From the NCBI GenBank assembly GCA_902806235.1, contig CADCVW010000104.1, positions 1 through 38,137 on the forward strand: a stretch of 38,137 nucleotides of DNA, in the 5' to 3' direction. The notes below the pieces were generated by a model. It did no database searches. It worked only from the letters and a program-made list of their open reading frames with translations, and was not told the DNA's origin. The position numbers were made by a program, and so were the translations under genes. Below, in pieces: positions 27,073 to 34,588 of this stretch (its first letter is position 1; the number at the start of each line of letters is the position of its first letter). The stretch is from an uncultured Sphingomonadaceae bacterium. GTDB lineage: Bacteria; Pseudomonadota; Alphaproteobacteria; Sphingomonadales; Sphingomonadaceae.

Positions 27073-27531
27073 TCAGGCCAGCCCCCGCAGCGCCGCCAGC
27101 ACCTCCGCGGCGTGGCCGGGCACCCTCACCTTGCGCCAGGCGCGCGCGACACGGCCCGTGCCGTCGATGAGAAAGGTGGCGCGCTCCATGCCCATGTACT
27201 TGCGGCCGTACATCGACTTCTCGATCCAGGTGCCGAACCCCTCGCTCAAGGACCCGTCGTCGGTTGCGAGGGAGACGCCGAGCTCGTATTTGGCAATGAA
27301 CATGCCGTGCTTGGCGGTGTCGTCGCGGGAGACGCCAAGGATGTCGGCGTCCGCGGCGGCGAAATCGGCGGCCAACGCGGTGAAATCCTGGGCCTCGCGG
27401 GTGCAGCCGCTCGTGTCGTCCTTGGGATAGAAATAGAGCACCAGCGGGCGGCCAGCGCGGTCGGCGAGCGAGAAGCGGCGGCCGTCGGAGGCCTCGAGCA
27501 CCAGAGGTGGGGCCTGCGTTCCTAACTCCAC
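27073..27531 (-). CDS. bcp: Thiol peroxidase Bcp/PrxQ (peroxiredoxin)
   Basis: A thioredoxin-fold peroxidase of 152 aa that reduces hydrogen peroxide and organic hydroperoxides. [18 protein letters not shown] contains the peroxidatic C43. The resolving cysteine found five residues later in E. coli Bcp (C50) is replaced by Q48, so this is a 1-Cys type or uses another partner thiol. [19 protein letters not shown] and [16 protein letters not shown] are typical. The frame extends to 27564, but GTG 27531 with AGGCGA upstream is chosen. The gene overlaps the end of glnE by ten bases, so both are probably in one transcript. Confidence 0.92.
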   Translation of the reverse strand: MELGTQAPPLVLEASDGRRFSLADRAGRPLVLYFYPKDDTSGCTREAQDFTALAADFAAADADILGVSRDDTAKHGMFIAKYELGVSLATDDGSLSEGFGTWIEKSMYGRKYMGMERATFLIDGTGRVARAWRKVRVPGHAAEVLAALRGLA

Positions 27532-30212
27532 TCGCCTTCCCTCCCCCGTGCGACCATGTCCCAAATGTCACCGACACCCTGCCGCGCCGCACGGTGCATC
27601 GCAAGCAACGCGTCCCAATCCGCCGCGCCGCAGGCGCGGGCGACGAGCGGGCGCGAGGCCTCGGCGGGGTCGTCGCCCGCGGGCGCAATCAAGCGTAGCA
27701 TCACGAGCAGGCGGGTGAGGAGGTCGTGCCAGGCGGGCGCGTCCGGCGGGAGCAGCCGAGCGGCGGCGAGCACGCGCACTGCCTCGCCCAGCCGGAAATC
27801 GAAGGCCTCGCAGTAGCGGAGCTGGAGGAGGTGCACGGCGAACTCGAGGTCAACGAGGCCGCCGGGACCGAGCTTGACGTCGAGGGAACCTACCGGGAGC
27901 TTGTGCGCGGCCATCTCGGCCCGCATCGCGACGACGTCGGCGGTGAGCTTCGCGTCGTCGCGGGGCCGGGCCAGGACGGCGGCGATGCCCTCCTCCACCA
28001 CCGCCCGGGCGTCCGCCGGGCCAAACACGGGGCGTGCGCGGGTGAGCGCCATGTGCTCCCAGGTCCAAGCCTCGTCGCGCTGGTACGCCAGGAAGCTGTC
28101 GACCGACACGGCGAGCAGCCCCTGTGCGCCCGACGGGCGGAGGCGGGTGTCGACGTCGTAGAGCGGGCCGGCGGCGGTGGGCAGGCTGAGTGCGCCGGCG
28201 ACGCGGCGGGCGAGGCGGTTGTGGTAATCGGTCGCGCCGAGCGGCTTCGGCCCGTCCGAGCGGTCGCCGAAGTCGCCGGTGAATAGGAACACGAGGTCGA
28301 GGTCGGACGCGTGGGTGAGCGCCGCGCCGCCCAGGCGACCGTAGCCGAGGATGAGGAGCTCCGCTCCTGGCACGCGGCCGTGGGCGCGCGCGAACTCGCC
28401 CGCGGCGGCGCGGGCGACGACGTCGACTGCCGCCTCGGCGATCCGGGCGTAGGCGGCGGCGGCGTCCAGCGGGTCGGCGCGGCCGGCGATCAGCTGGACG
28501 CCGACGGCGAAGCGGCGCTCGTTGACCCGGCGGCGGACAGCGTCGAGCAGTTCTCCGTAGCCCCCCTCTCCGCCCCGCGCGAACTCGGCGGCGAGTTCGG
28601 AAACGGGCGGGGCGGGGAGAAAGGCGGAGGCGTCGAGCAGGCCGTCGAGCAACTCGGGGTGGTCCGCGAGCGCTTCCGCCAGCGCGGGGGCGTGGGCGAG
28701 CACGGCGCTCAGCAGTTCGGCAAGCGCCGGGCGGGCCTCCAGCAGGCGGAACAGGTTCACCCCGCTCGGCAGGCGGGCGACGAGCGCGTCGAAGCGGTTC
28801 ACGGCACGCCCCGGGTCGGGCGCGCGGGCGAAGGCGGGTAGGAGCGCGGGCAGCATCGCCTCCAGCGCGTCCTGCGCGGCGGCGCTGCGGAGCGCGCGCG
28901 CGTTTCCCGAGCGCCAGCCCTCCACCCGGGCGCGAACGGCGGCGGGATCAGGGAAGCCGGCGGCTAGGAGCGCGGCGTCGAGGGCGTCAGCCGTGTGCGG
29001 CAGGCGCTCGCCCCCAGTCTCGATCAGCGCGTCGAAGGCCGCGGCGACGGCGAGGACGTGCGGGCGGAGCAGGTCGAGGAGGGCGTCCCGTCCAGAAAGG
29101 CCGTGGAGGCGGGCAACGTCGTCGAGCGCGTCCGGGGTCTCCGGCAACCCGTGCGTCTGTCGGTCGTCGACCATTTGGAGGCGGTGTTCGACGGTACGTA
29201 ACACCCGGTAGGCGGCGGCGAGCGCGGCGGCTTCGCCCTCTCCCACATGGCCCGCGCGGGCGAGCGCGGCGAGGGCAGGGAGCGTGGCGGGTTCGCGGAG
29301 TGATGCGTCGCGGCCGCCGTGGATGAGTTGATGGATCTGGGCGAAGAACTCGACCTCGCGGATGCCGCCCCGGCCGCGCTTGAGATCGTAGCCGGGGCCG
29401 AGCGGGGCCTCGCCGTGATGGGCGCGGACGCGGCGGGAGATAGCACGGAGCTCGCCCACCGCGCCGAAATCGAGCGAGCGGCGCCAGACAAAGGGCTGGA
29501 CCGCCCGGAGGAAGCGCTCGCCCAAGCCGAGGTCGCCGGCGGCGGCGCGGGCGCGGACGAAAGCGGCGCGCTCCCATGGCAGCGCGGCGGATTCGTAGTG
29601 GCCGATGGCGGCATCGACGGGGAGCGCGATCGGCGTGGCTTCAGGCGACGGGCGGAGGCGGAGGTCGACGCGGAAGACGAAGCCCTGTGCGGTGTTCGCG
29701 GACAGGAGCTCCACCACGCGTCGCGCGATCCGCACGGCGGCATCCACCGCGCCGTCGCGCGGGCGGCGCGGCAGCGTCGCGGGGTCGTAGAGGAGGATGG
29801 GGTCGATATCGGAGGAGAAGTTAAGCTCGCGGCTGCCGTGCTTGCCCAAGGCGATAGCCGCAAACCCGGCGGGCTCAGCGTCCGGCGCGCGTTCGGCGAT
29901 CGCGGCGCGGATCGTGAGGTCGAGCGCGCGGTCGGCGAAGCCGGACAGCCGCGCGACCACAGCCTCCAGCGGGAGCAGGCCGGCGAGGTCGCCGAGCGCG
30001 AGGACGAGCGACAGTCGGCGGCGCGCTACCCGCAAACCGTCGGCGAGCGGGAGCGCGAGGTCGATCGCTTCGGTCGCGGCGAGCGCGGGGGCGAGCCCTT
30101 CGGCGAAGAGGAGGTCGACCAGCGGCGCTTCCCGCTCGGCCGCGAGCCGCAGGAAAGGAGCGTAGGCGCGCGCGCGGGAGAGCGCATCGGCGAGCGCAAC
30201 CGTGTCCTTCAC
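27522..30212 (-). CDS. glnE: Bifunctional glutamine synthetase adenylyltransferase/adenylyl-removing enzyme
   Basis: GlnE attaches AMP to glutamine synthetase under nitrogen excess and removes it under limitation, guided by PII. The 896-aa product has both nucleotidyltransferase domains: GKHGSRELNFSSDIDPILLY (residues 123-142) in the N-terminal removase half, and ILGYGRLGGAALTHASDLDLVFLF (around residue 630) in the C-terminal transferase half. Each carries the GS-x-DxD metal site. The frame is open to 30404 and an ATG at 30263 is possible. GTG 30212 is preferred because homologues begin just before ALADALSRARAYAPFL, and the 17 extra codons contain rare codons and lie next to an AT-rich, promoter-like stretch. 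It overlaps bcp at its 3' end. Confidence 0.93.
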   Translation of the reverse strand: MKDTVALADALSRARAYAPFLRLAAEREAPLVDLLFAEGLAPALAATEAIDLALPLADGLRVARRRLSLVLALGDLAGLLPLEAVVARLSGFADRALDLTIRAAIAERAPDAEPAGFAAIALGKHGSRELNFSSDIDPILLYDPATLPRRPRDGAVDAAVRIARRVVELLSANTAQGFVFRVDLRLRPSPEATPIALPVDAAIGHYESAALPWERAAFVRARAAAGDLGLGERFLRAVQPFVWRRSLDFGAVGELRAISRRVRAHHGEAPLGPGYDLKRGRGGIREVEFFAQIHQLIHGGRDASLREPATLPALAALARAGHVGEGEAAALAAAYRVLRTVEHRLQMVDDRQTHGLPETPDALDDVARLHGLSGRDALLDLLRPHVLAVAAAFDALIETGGERLPHTADALDAALLAAGFPDPAAVRARVEGWRSGNARALRSAAAQDALEAMLPALLPAFARAPDPGRAVNRFDALVARLPSGVNLFRLLEARPALAELLSAVLAHAPALAEALADHPELLDGLLDASAFLPAPPVSELAAEFARGGEGGYGELLDAVRRRVNERRFAVGVQLIAGRADPLDAAAAYARIAEAAVDVVARAAAGEFARAHGRVPGAELLILGYGRLGGAALTHASDLDLVFLFTGDFGDRSDGPKPLGATDYHNRLARRVAGALSLPTAAGPLYDVDTRLRPSGAQGLLAVSVDSFLAYQRDEAWTWEHMALTRARPVFGPADARAVVEEGIAAVLARPRDDAKLTADVVAMRAEMAAHKLPVGSLDVKLGPGGLVDLEFAVHLLQLRYCEAFDFRLGEAVRVLAAARLLPPDAPAWHDLLTRLLVMLRLIAPAGDDPAEASRPLVARACGAADWDALLAMHRAARQGVGDIWDMVARGREGEWS

Positions 30213-30286
30213 GCCACGGTCGCGCGCAAGTTCCTTGCCCGCGCGTAACGATGGCAACCGCATGACATAACATGCGTTAATCGATC

Positions 30287-30317
30287 GTGAGCCAACCGCA
30301 ACAGAGTGAGCCAACCG
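30287..30317. repeat. Short direct repeat GTGAGCCAACCG at the NepR-like gene start
   Basis: The 12-mer occurs at 30287-30298 and 30306-30317, separated by seven bases (period 19). Only one copy is in the reading frame of the small gene. It could be a regulator half-site pair or a small duplication covering the start codon. Confidence 0.6.
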
Positions 30318-30463
30318 TGCTTGTCGTCGCCAGCCGTTCCTTGCCAATCCTCGCGCCCCCCGTGCAGGCGGGCGTGGGCGACGCACTGCGCCGAGCCTAC
30401 GCACCCGCCCCGCTCGCGGCGACCGCGGGCGAGTTCGACGCGCTGCTGGCGCGGCTCCGGTAG
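30287..30463 (+). CDS. Small NepR-like protein (possible second anti-sigma factor)
   Basis: A 58-aa ORF starting at GTG. Its C-terminal 29 residues (VGDALRRAYAPAP to FDALLARLR) align without gaps to the C-terminal 29 residues of the NepR encoded at 32482 (VGKALRSVYDETL to DLLGKLG). Identities are VG, ALR, Y and the closing LL-x-x-L, nine of 29. NepR proteins hold sigma EcfG inactive and are released by phosphorylated PhyR. The gene is convergent with ecfG, 29 bases away, and divergent from glnE. Third codon positions are strongly GC, as in genuine genes here. The acidic centre of NepR is replaced by Ala/Pro residues, so affinity may differ. The start could be GTG 30317. Function is inferred. 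Confidence 0.6.
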   Translation: MSQPQQSEPTVLVVASRSLPILAPPVQAGVGDALRRAYAPAPLAATAGEFDALLARLR

Positions 30464-30468
30464 CATCC

Positions 30469-30482
30469 TCCCGCCCGCGGGA
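30469..30482. terminator. Short palindrome between the NepR-like gene and ecfG
   Basis: TCCCGC (30469-30474) and GCGGGA (30477-30482) form a compact dyad in the 29-base gap between two convergent genes. It may act in both directions, but the loop is tiny and no T-tract follows. Confidence 0.3.
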
Positions 30483-30492
30483 AGCGCCGGGT

Positions 30493-31125
30493 TCAGCGGT
30501 CCCGGCTCAGGCTGTCGACTTCGCCCATGATCGCCTGCAGTGCTGTCTTGTCGGGATCGGTGACATGAAGGCGACGCGACGGCAGCGCGCCCTCGCTCAG
30601 CAGGTTCTCCAGCGCGACGCGGCCACGGGCGACGCGGCTCTTGATGGTGCCCACCGCGCAGCCGCAGATCTCCGCTGCTTCTTCGTAGGCGAAGCCGCCC
30701 GCGCCGACCAGGATCAGCGCCTCGCGCTGCGGCTGGGGCAGATGGAGCAGCGCGCGCTGCATATCGGAAAGTTCGACGTGGCGATCCTGCGACGCGGGCG
30801 CGGCGAGGAGCTTGGAGGCGGTGATCTCGTCCCATTCGCCCTTGAAGCGGGCGCGGCGCATCTGAGACAGAAACAGGTTGCGCAGGATGATAAAAGTCCA
30901 GGCGCGCATGTTGGTGCCTGCCTGGAACCGCTTGCGCGCGGCCCACGCCTTAAGAAGCGTTTCCTGGACGAGATCGTCGGCGAGGTCGCGGCTGCCCGAT
31001 AAGGAGCGGCCGAAAGCGCGCAGGTGAGGGATTACTTGGCCGAGCTGGACGCGGAACTCCTCGTCCGACAGCGGCACGGGCGGCTCGATCGGACCGGTCG
31101 CGGGCGCGTCGGCGTCCTCGTCCAT
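30493..31125 (-). CDS. ecfG: General stress sigma factor EcfG (sigma-70 family, ECF15)
   Basis: EcfG directs RNA polymerase to general stress promoters in alphaproteobacteria. The 210-aa product has sigma region 2 (LSGSRDLADDLVQETLLKAWAARKRFQAGTNMRAWTFIILRNLFLSQMRR) and region 4 (LHLPQPQREALILVGAGGFAYEEAAEICGCAVGTIKSRVARGRVAL). The GTNMRAW and CAVGTIKSRVARGR motifs are typical of EcfG. An N-terminal acidic extension of about 35 residues precedes region 2. The frame is open to 31185, and the ATG at 31125 is chosen. It lies at the end of a phyR-membrane protein-ecfG operon. No EcfG-type promoter is seen immediately before it. Confidence 0.95.
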   Translation of the reverse strand: MDEDADAPATGPIEPPVPLSDEEFRVQLGQVIPHLRAFGRSLSGSRDLADDLVQETLLKAWAARKRFQAGTNMRAWTFIILRNLFLSQMRRARFKGEWDEITASKLLAAPASQDRHVELSDMQRALLHLPQPQREALILVGAGGFAYEEAAEICGCAVGTIKSRVARGRVALENLLSEGALPSRRLHVTDPDKTALQAIMGEVDSLSRDR

Positions 31126-31193
31126 GCTCGCGCTCGTCGACAAACCCGCAACCCCCCTGACCACCGCACCCGGCGCGACGGCCAAGATAGTCC

Positions 31194-31364
31194 TTAACCG
31201 TTGACGAACAAGATGATCGCAAAGGCGACCACGATGAGTACCAGGGAGACCCCCAGCACGATGCGCGCGACGTGCGGCGTAGACCCGCCGCGCGCGCGGT
31301 CGGAGATCACATGCTGCTCGGTGGCGCTGCTGCGGGCGACTTCGGCGTCGCGGGGATCCGTCAT
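31194..31364 (-). CDS. Small single-pass membrane protein between phyR and ecfG
   Basis: A 56-aa ORF. The first 33 residues are hydrophilic (MTDPRDAEVARSSATEQHVI and a basic SDRARGG stretch). Residues 34-54 form one transmembrane helix (RIVLGVSLVLIVVAFAIILF) and the protein ends VNG. The N-terminus should face the cytoplasm because of the Arg residues before the helix. The ATG at 31364 has AAGGA nine bases upstream. It starts 25 bases after phyR and ends 69 bases before ecfG, so it belongs to the stress regulatory operon. No known family is recognised. A membrane-linked role in the PhyR-NepR-EcfG circuit or a stress-induced effector are both possible. Confidence 0.8.
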   Translation of the reverse strand: MTDPRDAEVARSSATEQHVISDRARGGSTPHVARIVLGVSLVLIVVAFAIILFVNG

Positions 31365-31388
31365 CGTCTGGATTCCTTTATCGCCGGC

Positions 31389-32183
31389 TCACGCCGGCAC
31401 GGTGGCGGCGTCGAAGAACAGCGCCTGCGCGATCGCCGCCTTCACCGTGGCGCGCTGGAACGGCTTGGTGATGAGGAAGGTCGGCTCCGGCCGCTCGCCG
31501 GTCAGCAGCCGTTCGGGAAAGGCAGTGATGAAAATCACGGGCACGTTGTATTCGGCGAGGATGTCCTTCACCGCGTCGATGCCCGAGCTGTCGTCGGCGA
31601 GCTGGATGTCGGCGAGCACGAGGCCGGGGCGGCGCTCCATCGCCTGCTCCACCGCCTCGTCGCGGGTCACCGCCACACCCACCACGTTGTGGCCGAGGTC
31701 GCGGACGATCGTTTCGATGTCCATGGCGATGATCGGCTCGTCCTCGATGATGAGAACGTCGGCGCGGGTCTGCCGCTCGATCTCGGCGAGCGCCTCGGCG
31801 ACCAGGCCGTCGACGTCGGCCGGCGAAGCGTCGATCAGGTAGGCCGCGTCTTGGCTCGAGAAGCCTTCCATCGCGGTGAGCAGCAGCGCTTGGCGCGACA
31901 AGGGGGTGACCTGGCTCAAGCGCGCTTGGGCGATGCGCTCCTCGCTCGAGCCGCCGACGTCCTCCGGCTCGTCCTCGATGTTAGCGGACGACCAGATCGC
32001 GTGGAAGGTGCGGTACAGGCCGAGCCGGGCGTCGACGTCGCGCGGAAAGGATTCGGGCGAGGCGATGATCGCCTGCAGCGTGGCGCGGACGAAGGCGTCG
32101 CCGTGCGCTTGGCTGCCCGTCAGCGCGCGCGCGTAGCGGCGGAGAAAGGGAAGGTGCGGCGCGAGTTCCTGGCCAAGCGACAT
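31389..32183 (-). CDS. phyR: Response regulator PhyR (anti-anti-sigma factor)
   Basis: PhyR is the switch of the general stress response. Its sigma-like domain mimics EcfG and, when the receiver domain is phosphorylated, sequesters NepR. The 265-aa product has the sigma-like part at residues 1-135 (LGQELAPHLPFLRRYARALTGSQAHGDAFV and LLLTAMEGFSSQDAAYLI). The receiver follows at 141-265 with E147/D148 in IIEDEP, the phospho-acceptor D192 in VLADIQLAD and K240 in ITKPF. The VIFITAFPERLLTG segment is the signature of the FAT GUY receiver family. The ATG at 32183 is used; longer frames upstream are not homologous. It is divergent from nepR and heads an operon with a small membrane protein and ecfG. 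Confidence 0.96.
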   Translation of the reverse strand: MSLGQELAPHLPFLRRYARALTGSQAHGDAFVRATLQAIIASPESFPRDVDARLGLYRTFHAIWSSANIEDEPEDVGGSSEERIAQARLSQVTPLSRQALLLTAMEGFSSQDAAYLIDASPADVDGLVAEALAEIERQTRADVLIIEDEPIIAMDIETIVRDLGHNVVGVAVTRDEAVEQAMERRPGLVLADIQLADDSSGIDAVKDILAEYNVPVIFITAFPERLLTGERPEPTFLITKPFQRATVKAAIAQALFFDAATVPA

Positions 32184-32288
32184 TGCGGGTGCGTGCTCCG
32201 TGATGGTGGCGGCCTTGTGCTGACAAGGACCGCGGATTGCAAGGCCGCGGCGGGCGGGCGCTGGCAGCTTTAAGTTGACGCTCAACGC

Positions 32289-32313
32289 GGAACAAAGCAG
32301 TGACGGCATTGTT
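32289..32313 (+). promoter_or_regulatory. EcfG-type promoter upstream of nepR
   Basis: GGAAC (32289-32293) is followed after 16 bases by TGTT (32310-32313), a one-mismatch match to the EcfG consensus GGAAC-N16/17-CGTT. It reads toward nepR and phyP, which would give the expected feedback in which EcfG induces its own anti-sigma factor. Confidence 0.6.
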
Positions 32314-32481
32314 TCAGGCGCGCGGAGATTTCCGCGGTTGTCGGTTTCGGAAAATATGCTCGGCGGCGACGAAGCGCGTCCCAAGATACTGGCGATGAAG
32401 AAAGGCGGCTCCCACCTCGCGTCCGCGTGCGGTGGGCCTGCAGGTGAGGGGGTTGAGCGGTTGCCGACGAAGATCAAGGGC

Positions 32482-32655
32482 ATGAAAGGCGAGGCCGAGC
32501 GCGAGCGCCCGACGGCGGAGCGCGGTTTGCGGAAGAAGCGTGCAACTGCCTCCGAGCAGCCGGCCGTCGGCAAGGCGCTGCGCTCGGTGTACGACGAGAC
32601 CCTGCAGGAAGAGATCCCGGCCGACCTGCTCGACCTGCTCGGCAAGCTCGGCTGA
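32482..32655 (+). CDS. nepR: Anti-sigma factor NepR
   Basis: NepR is a small helical protein that binds EcfG and blocks it until phosphorylated PhyR takes over. The 57-aa product ends with the family signature VGKALRSVYDETLQEEIP followed by ADLLDLLGKLG, containing both NepR helices. The N-terminal half is basic and presumably disordered. The start is uncertain: ATG 32482 gives the usual length, with AAGGG close upstream. ATG 32395 would give 86 aa, and the frame is open further to 32275. An EcfG-type promoter lies at 32289-32313. It is followed 26 bases later by the PhyP-like kinase gene and is divergent from phyR. Confidence 0.9.
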   Translation: MKGEAERERPTAERGLRKKRATASEQPAVGKALRSVYDETLQEEIPADLLDLLGKLG

Positions 32656-32681
32656 CGGGCCGCGACGGCCCGCGTTCAGTA

Positions 32682-34283
32682 GTGATCGAAGGAGCCCAGA
32701 GCGCCTTTTCGACCGCCTTCGGCCGGCTGTCGACGGGGGCCAAGCTGCTCGCCATTACCGCCGCCGGCCTGGTGCCGCTCGGCGCGCTCGCCGTGTCCGC
32801 CTCCTTGGACACCGTGCAGCAGAGCCGCGACGCGCATCGCGCGGAGGTCCGTCAGCTCGCCGCGCACAACGCGGGCACCGTCGCGGGCGCGATCGAGCGC
32901 CGCGCGGCGATCCTGACGGCGGCCGCGGTCGCCGCGGAACGATCGGACGACCCGGCCGCCACCTGCCACGCGGTGCTGCCCACCTTGGCGCGGCGCGAGC
33001 CCACCGCGCGGCTCGCGCTGCTGTCCGGCGGCACTCTGCTGTGCGGCACGGACGGTTTCGCGCCCGTCGCGGCGAACTTCACGCTCGAACCCGGGCGGAT
33101 CGAAGCCGCGGTGGACGAGGAAGCCGACGCGATCCGCTATCGGGTGGCGAGCGAGGGCGGGCTGCTCGGCGTCGGGCTGCTCAGCCGCGGCGGCATCGCG
33201 CGCGAACTGGGCCGCGCGGGCGCGAGCGGGCCGTTCGAAGTGTTGGTCGGCAAGGACGGGCGGCAATTGCTCGCCGCCGCCGCGCCCGCGGGCGCGGGCG
33301 CGCTGGAGCCGCGCACGGCGACCGCGCCGGTCGGCGTCGACGACCTGCAGGTCACCACCACTCTGTACGACGCGTCCGACGCGCCCAGCGAGACCCTGTC
33401 GGTGCTGCTGCCGATCCTGATGGTGGTCGCTTCCGGGCTGATCGGCTGGTTGATCGTCGACCGGCTGCTGATCCGCCCGCTGCGGGCGACGGAGCGCGCG
33501 GTCGCGGGCTACCAGCCTGGGGGGAGCGCGCGGTTCGAGCCGGTGCCGGTGAACAGCCCGGCGCGCGAGCTGCGCGCGCTGGGCGCCGCATTCTCCCGCG
33601 CGACTGGCACCATCGCCGCGCACGAGGCGGAGCTGGAGGCGGGGCTCGAGCGGCAGCGGAGCCTGGTGCGCGAGGTGCACCACCGGGTGAAGAACAATCT
33701 GCAGGTCGTCGCCTCGCTCCTCAACCTCCACGCGCGGGGCGCCAAGTCGGCGGACGCGGCGGAAGCTTATGCGGCGATCCTGCGGCGGGTGGACGCGCTG
33801 GCGGTGGTGCACCGCAACCATTTCGCCGAGCTGGAGGAGAACCATGGCATCGCGATCCGCTCGCTCGTGTCCGAACTCGCGCAGAACCTGCGCGGCACTG
33901 CGCCGCCCGCGGCGGCTGGCATGGCGATCAGCGTGGACCTGGCGAGCTGCCAAGTGAGCCAGGACACCGCAGTATCCGTCGCCTTTCTGCTCACGGAAAT
34001 CATCGAGTTCTCCATGCTGCACGCGCCCGGCGCGCCCATCGGGGTGCGGCTGACGCCGGCGGAGCCGGGCAAGGCGGAGCTGTGCGTGTCCACCGGCATC
34101 CGGCCGTACCGGCCGCCGGCCGACGATTCGGCGCGCGTGCCATTCGAGCGGATCAGCACGGGCGTGTCGCGCCAGCTGCGCGCCAAGCTGGTGCAGGTGC
34201 CGGAGGAAGGCGAGTTCCGCATCCAGATCGCGGTGCTGCGGTGCGAAGGCGAAGCGCCCGAGGCCAAGCGCAACCGCGCTTAG
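32682..34283 (+). CDS. phyP: PhyP-like sensor protein with degenerate histidine kinase domain
   Basis: A 533-aa membrane protein with TM1 at about residues 20-42, a periplasmic domain of about 195 residues, TM2 at about 241-262, a HAMP-like linker and a HisKA_2-type dimerisation domain. EVHHRVKNNLQVVASLLNLH gives the phospho-accepting H334. The ATPase domain is eroded: the expected N-box TELVTNAxKHA reads TEIIEFSMLHA, so the catalytic Asn is Phe, and no DxGxG box is found where VSTGIRPYRPPADD occurs. PhyP of Sphingomonas sp. Fr1, encoded beside nepR, is such a degenerate kinase and a negative regulator (phosphatase) of PhyR, which fits. It starts at GTG 32682 with no clear Shine-Dalgarno, so coupling to nepR is likely. 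Confidence 0.85.
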   Translation: MIEGAQSAFSTAFGRLSTGAKLLAITAAGLVPLGALAVSASLDTVQQSRDAHRAEVRQLAAHNAGTVAGAIERRAAILTAAAVAAERSDDPAATCHAVLPTLARREPTARLALLSGGTLLCGTDGFAPVAANFTLEPGRIEAAVDEEADAIRYRVASEGGLLGVGLLSRGGIARELGRAGASGPFEVLVGKDGRQLLAAAAPAGAGALEPRTATAPVGVDDLQVTTTLYDASDAPSETLSVLLPILMVVASGLIGWLIVDRLLIRPLRATERAVAGYQPGGSARFEPVPVNSPARELRALGAAFSRATGTIAAHEAELEAGLERQRSLVREVHHRVKNNLQVVASLLNLHARGAKSADAAEAYAAILRRVDALAVVHRNHFAELEENHGIAIRSLVSELAQNLRGTAPPAAAGMAISVDLASCQVSQDTAVSVAFLLTEIIEFSMLHAPGAPIGVRLTPAEPGKAELCVSTGIRPYRPPADDSARVPFERISTGVSRQLRAKLVQVPEEGEFRIQIAVLRCEGEAPEAKRNRA

Positions 34284-34588
34284 CCGAGGATCGGCGCGAG
34301 CCCGGCCGGCGGGTCGGCATGAAGCCGAACTCGTCCAACGTCGAGGCGCGGCTTCGCCGCGACGCTCTGCGCCTCTCTAGTCGGCGTTTCCGCGCGAAGC
34401 GAAGCAGCCCTAGCGCGGCCGGAGGCGCGGGTCCGCTGAGCGTTGCGATTTATGGATCCCCGCCTTCGCGGGAATGACAGCTCCAGGTAATCTGAAGAGA
34501 TCGCGAGACTGCGCTATGGGAGCGTTCCGCCGCGCTTCGCCGCGGTCGCGCACCCCCGGAAGGAGCGCGCGGCCCGCGGCGGCGAAAA
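34284..34588. other. Intergenic region with palindromic repeat remnants
   Basis: These 305 bases separate two convergent genes and contain no credible gene. Several GC-rich dyads are present, including the common alphaproteobacterial repeat listed separately at 34452-34480. Nothing else was recognised. Confidence 0.5.
34452..34480. repeat. REP-like palindromic repeat
   Basis: ATGGATCCCCGC, CTTC, GCGGGAATGACAG reads as one unit. CCCGC (34459-34463) pairs with GCGGG (34468-34472) around CTTC. This ATGGATCCCCGCCTTCGCGG-type sequence is a very common dispersed intergenic repeat in alphaproteobacteria. The identification is from memory of the motif. Confidence 0.7.

Noticed and set aside
29319-30248. 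Plus-strand frame opposite glnE
   Set aside because: Antisense to the conserved GlnE domains, with no motifs of its own.
31383-31398. GCCGGC-TCAC-GCCGGC palindrome at the phyR stop considered as a terminator
   Set aside because: It spans the stop codon, has no T-tract, and the next genes appear to belong to the same operon.
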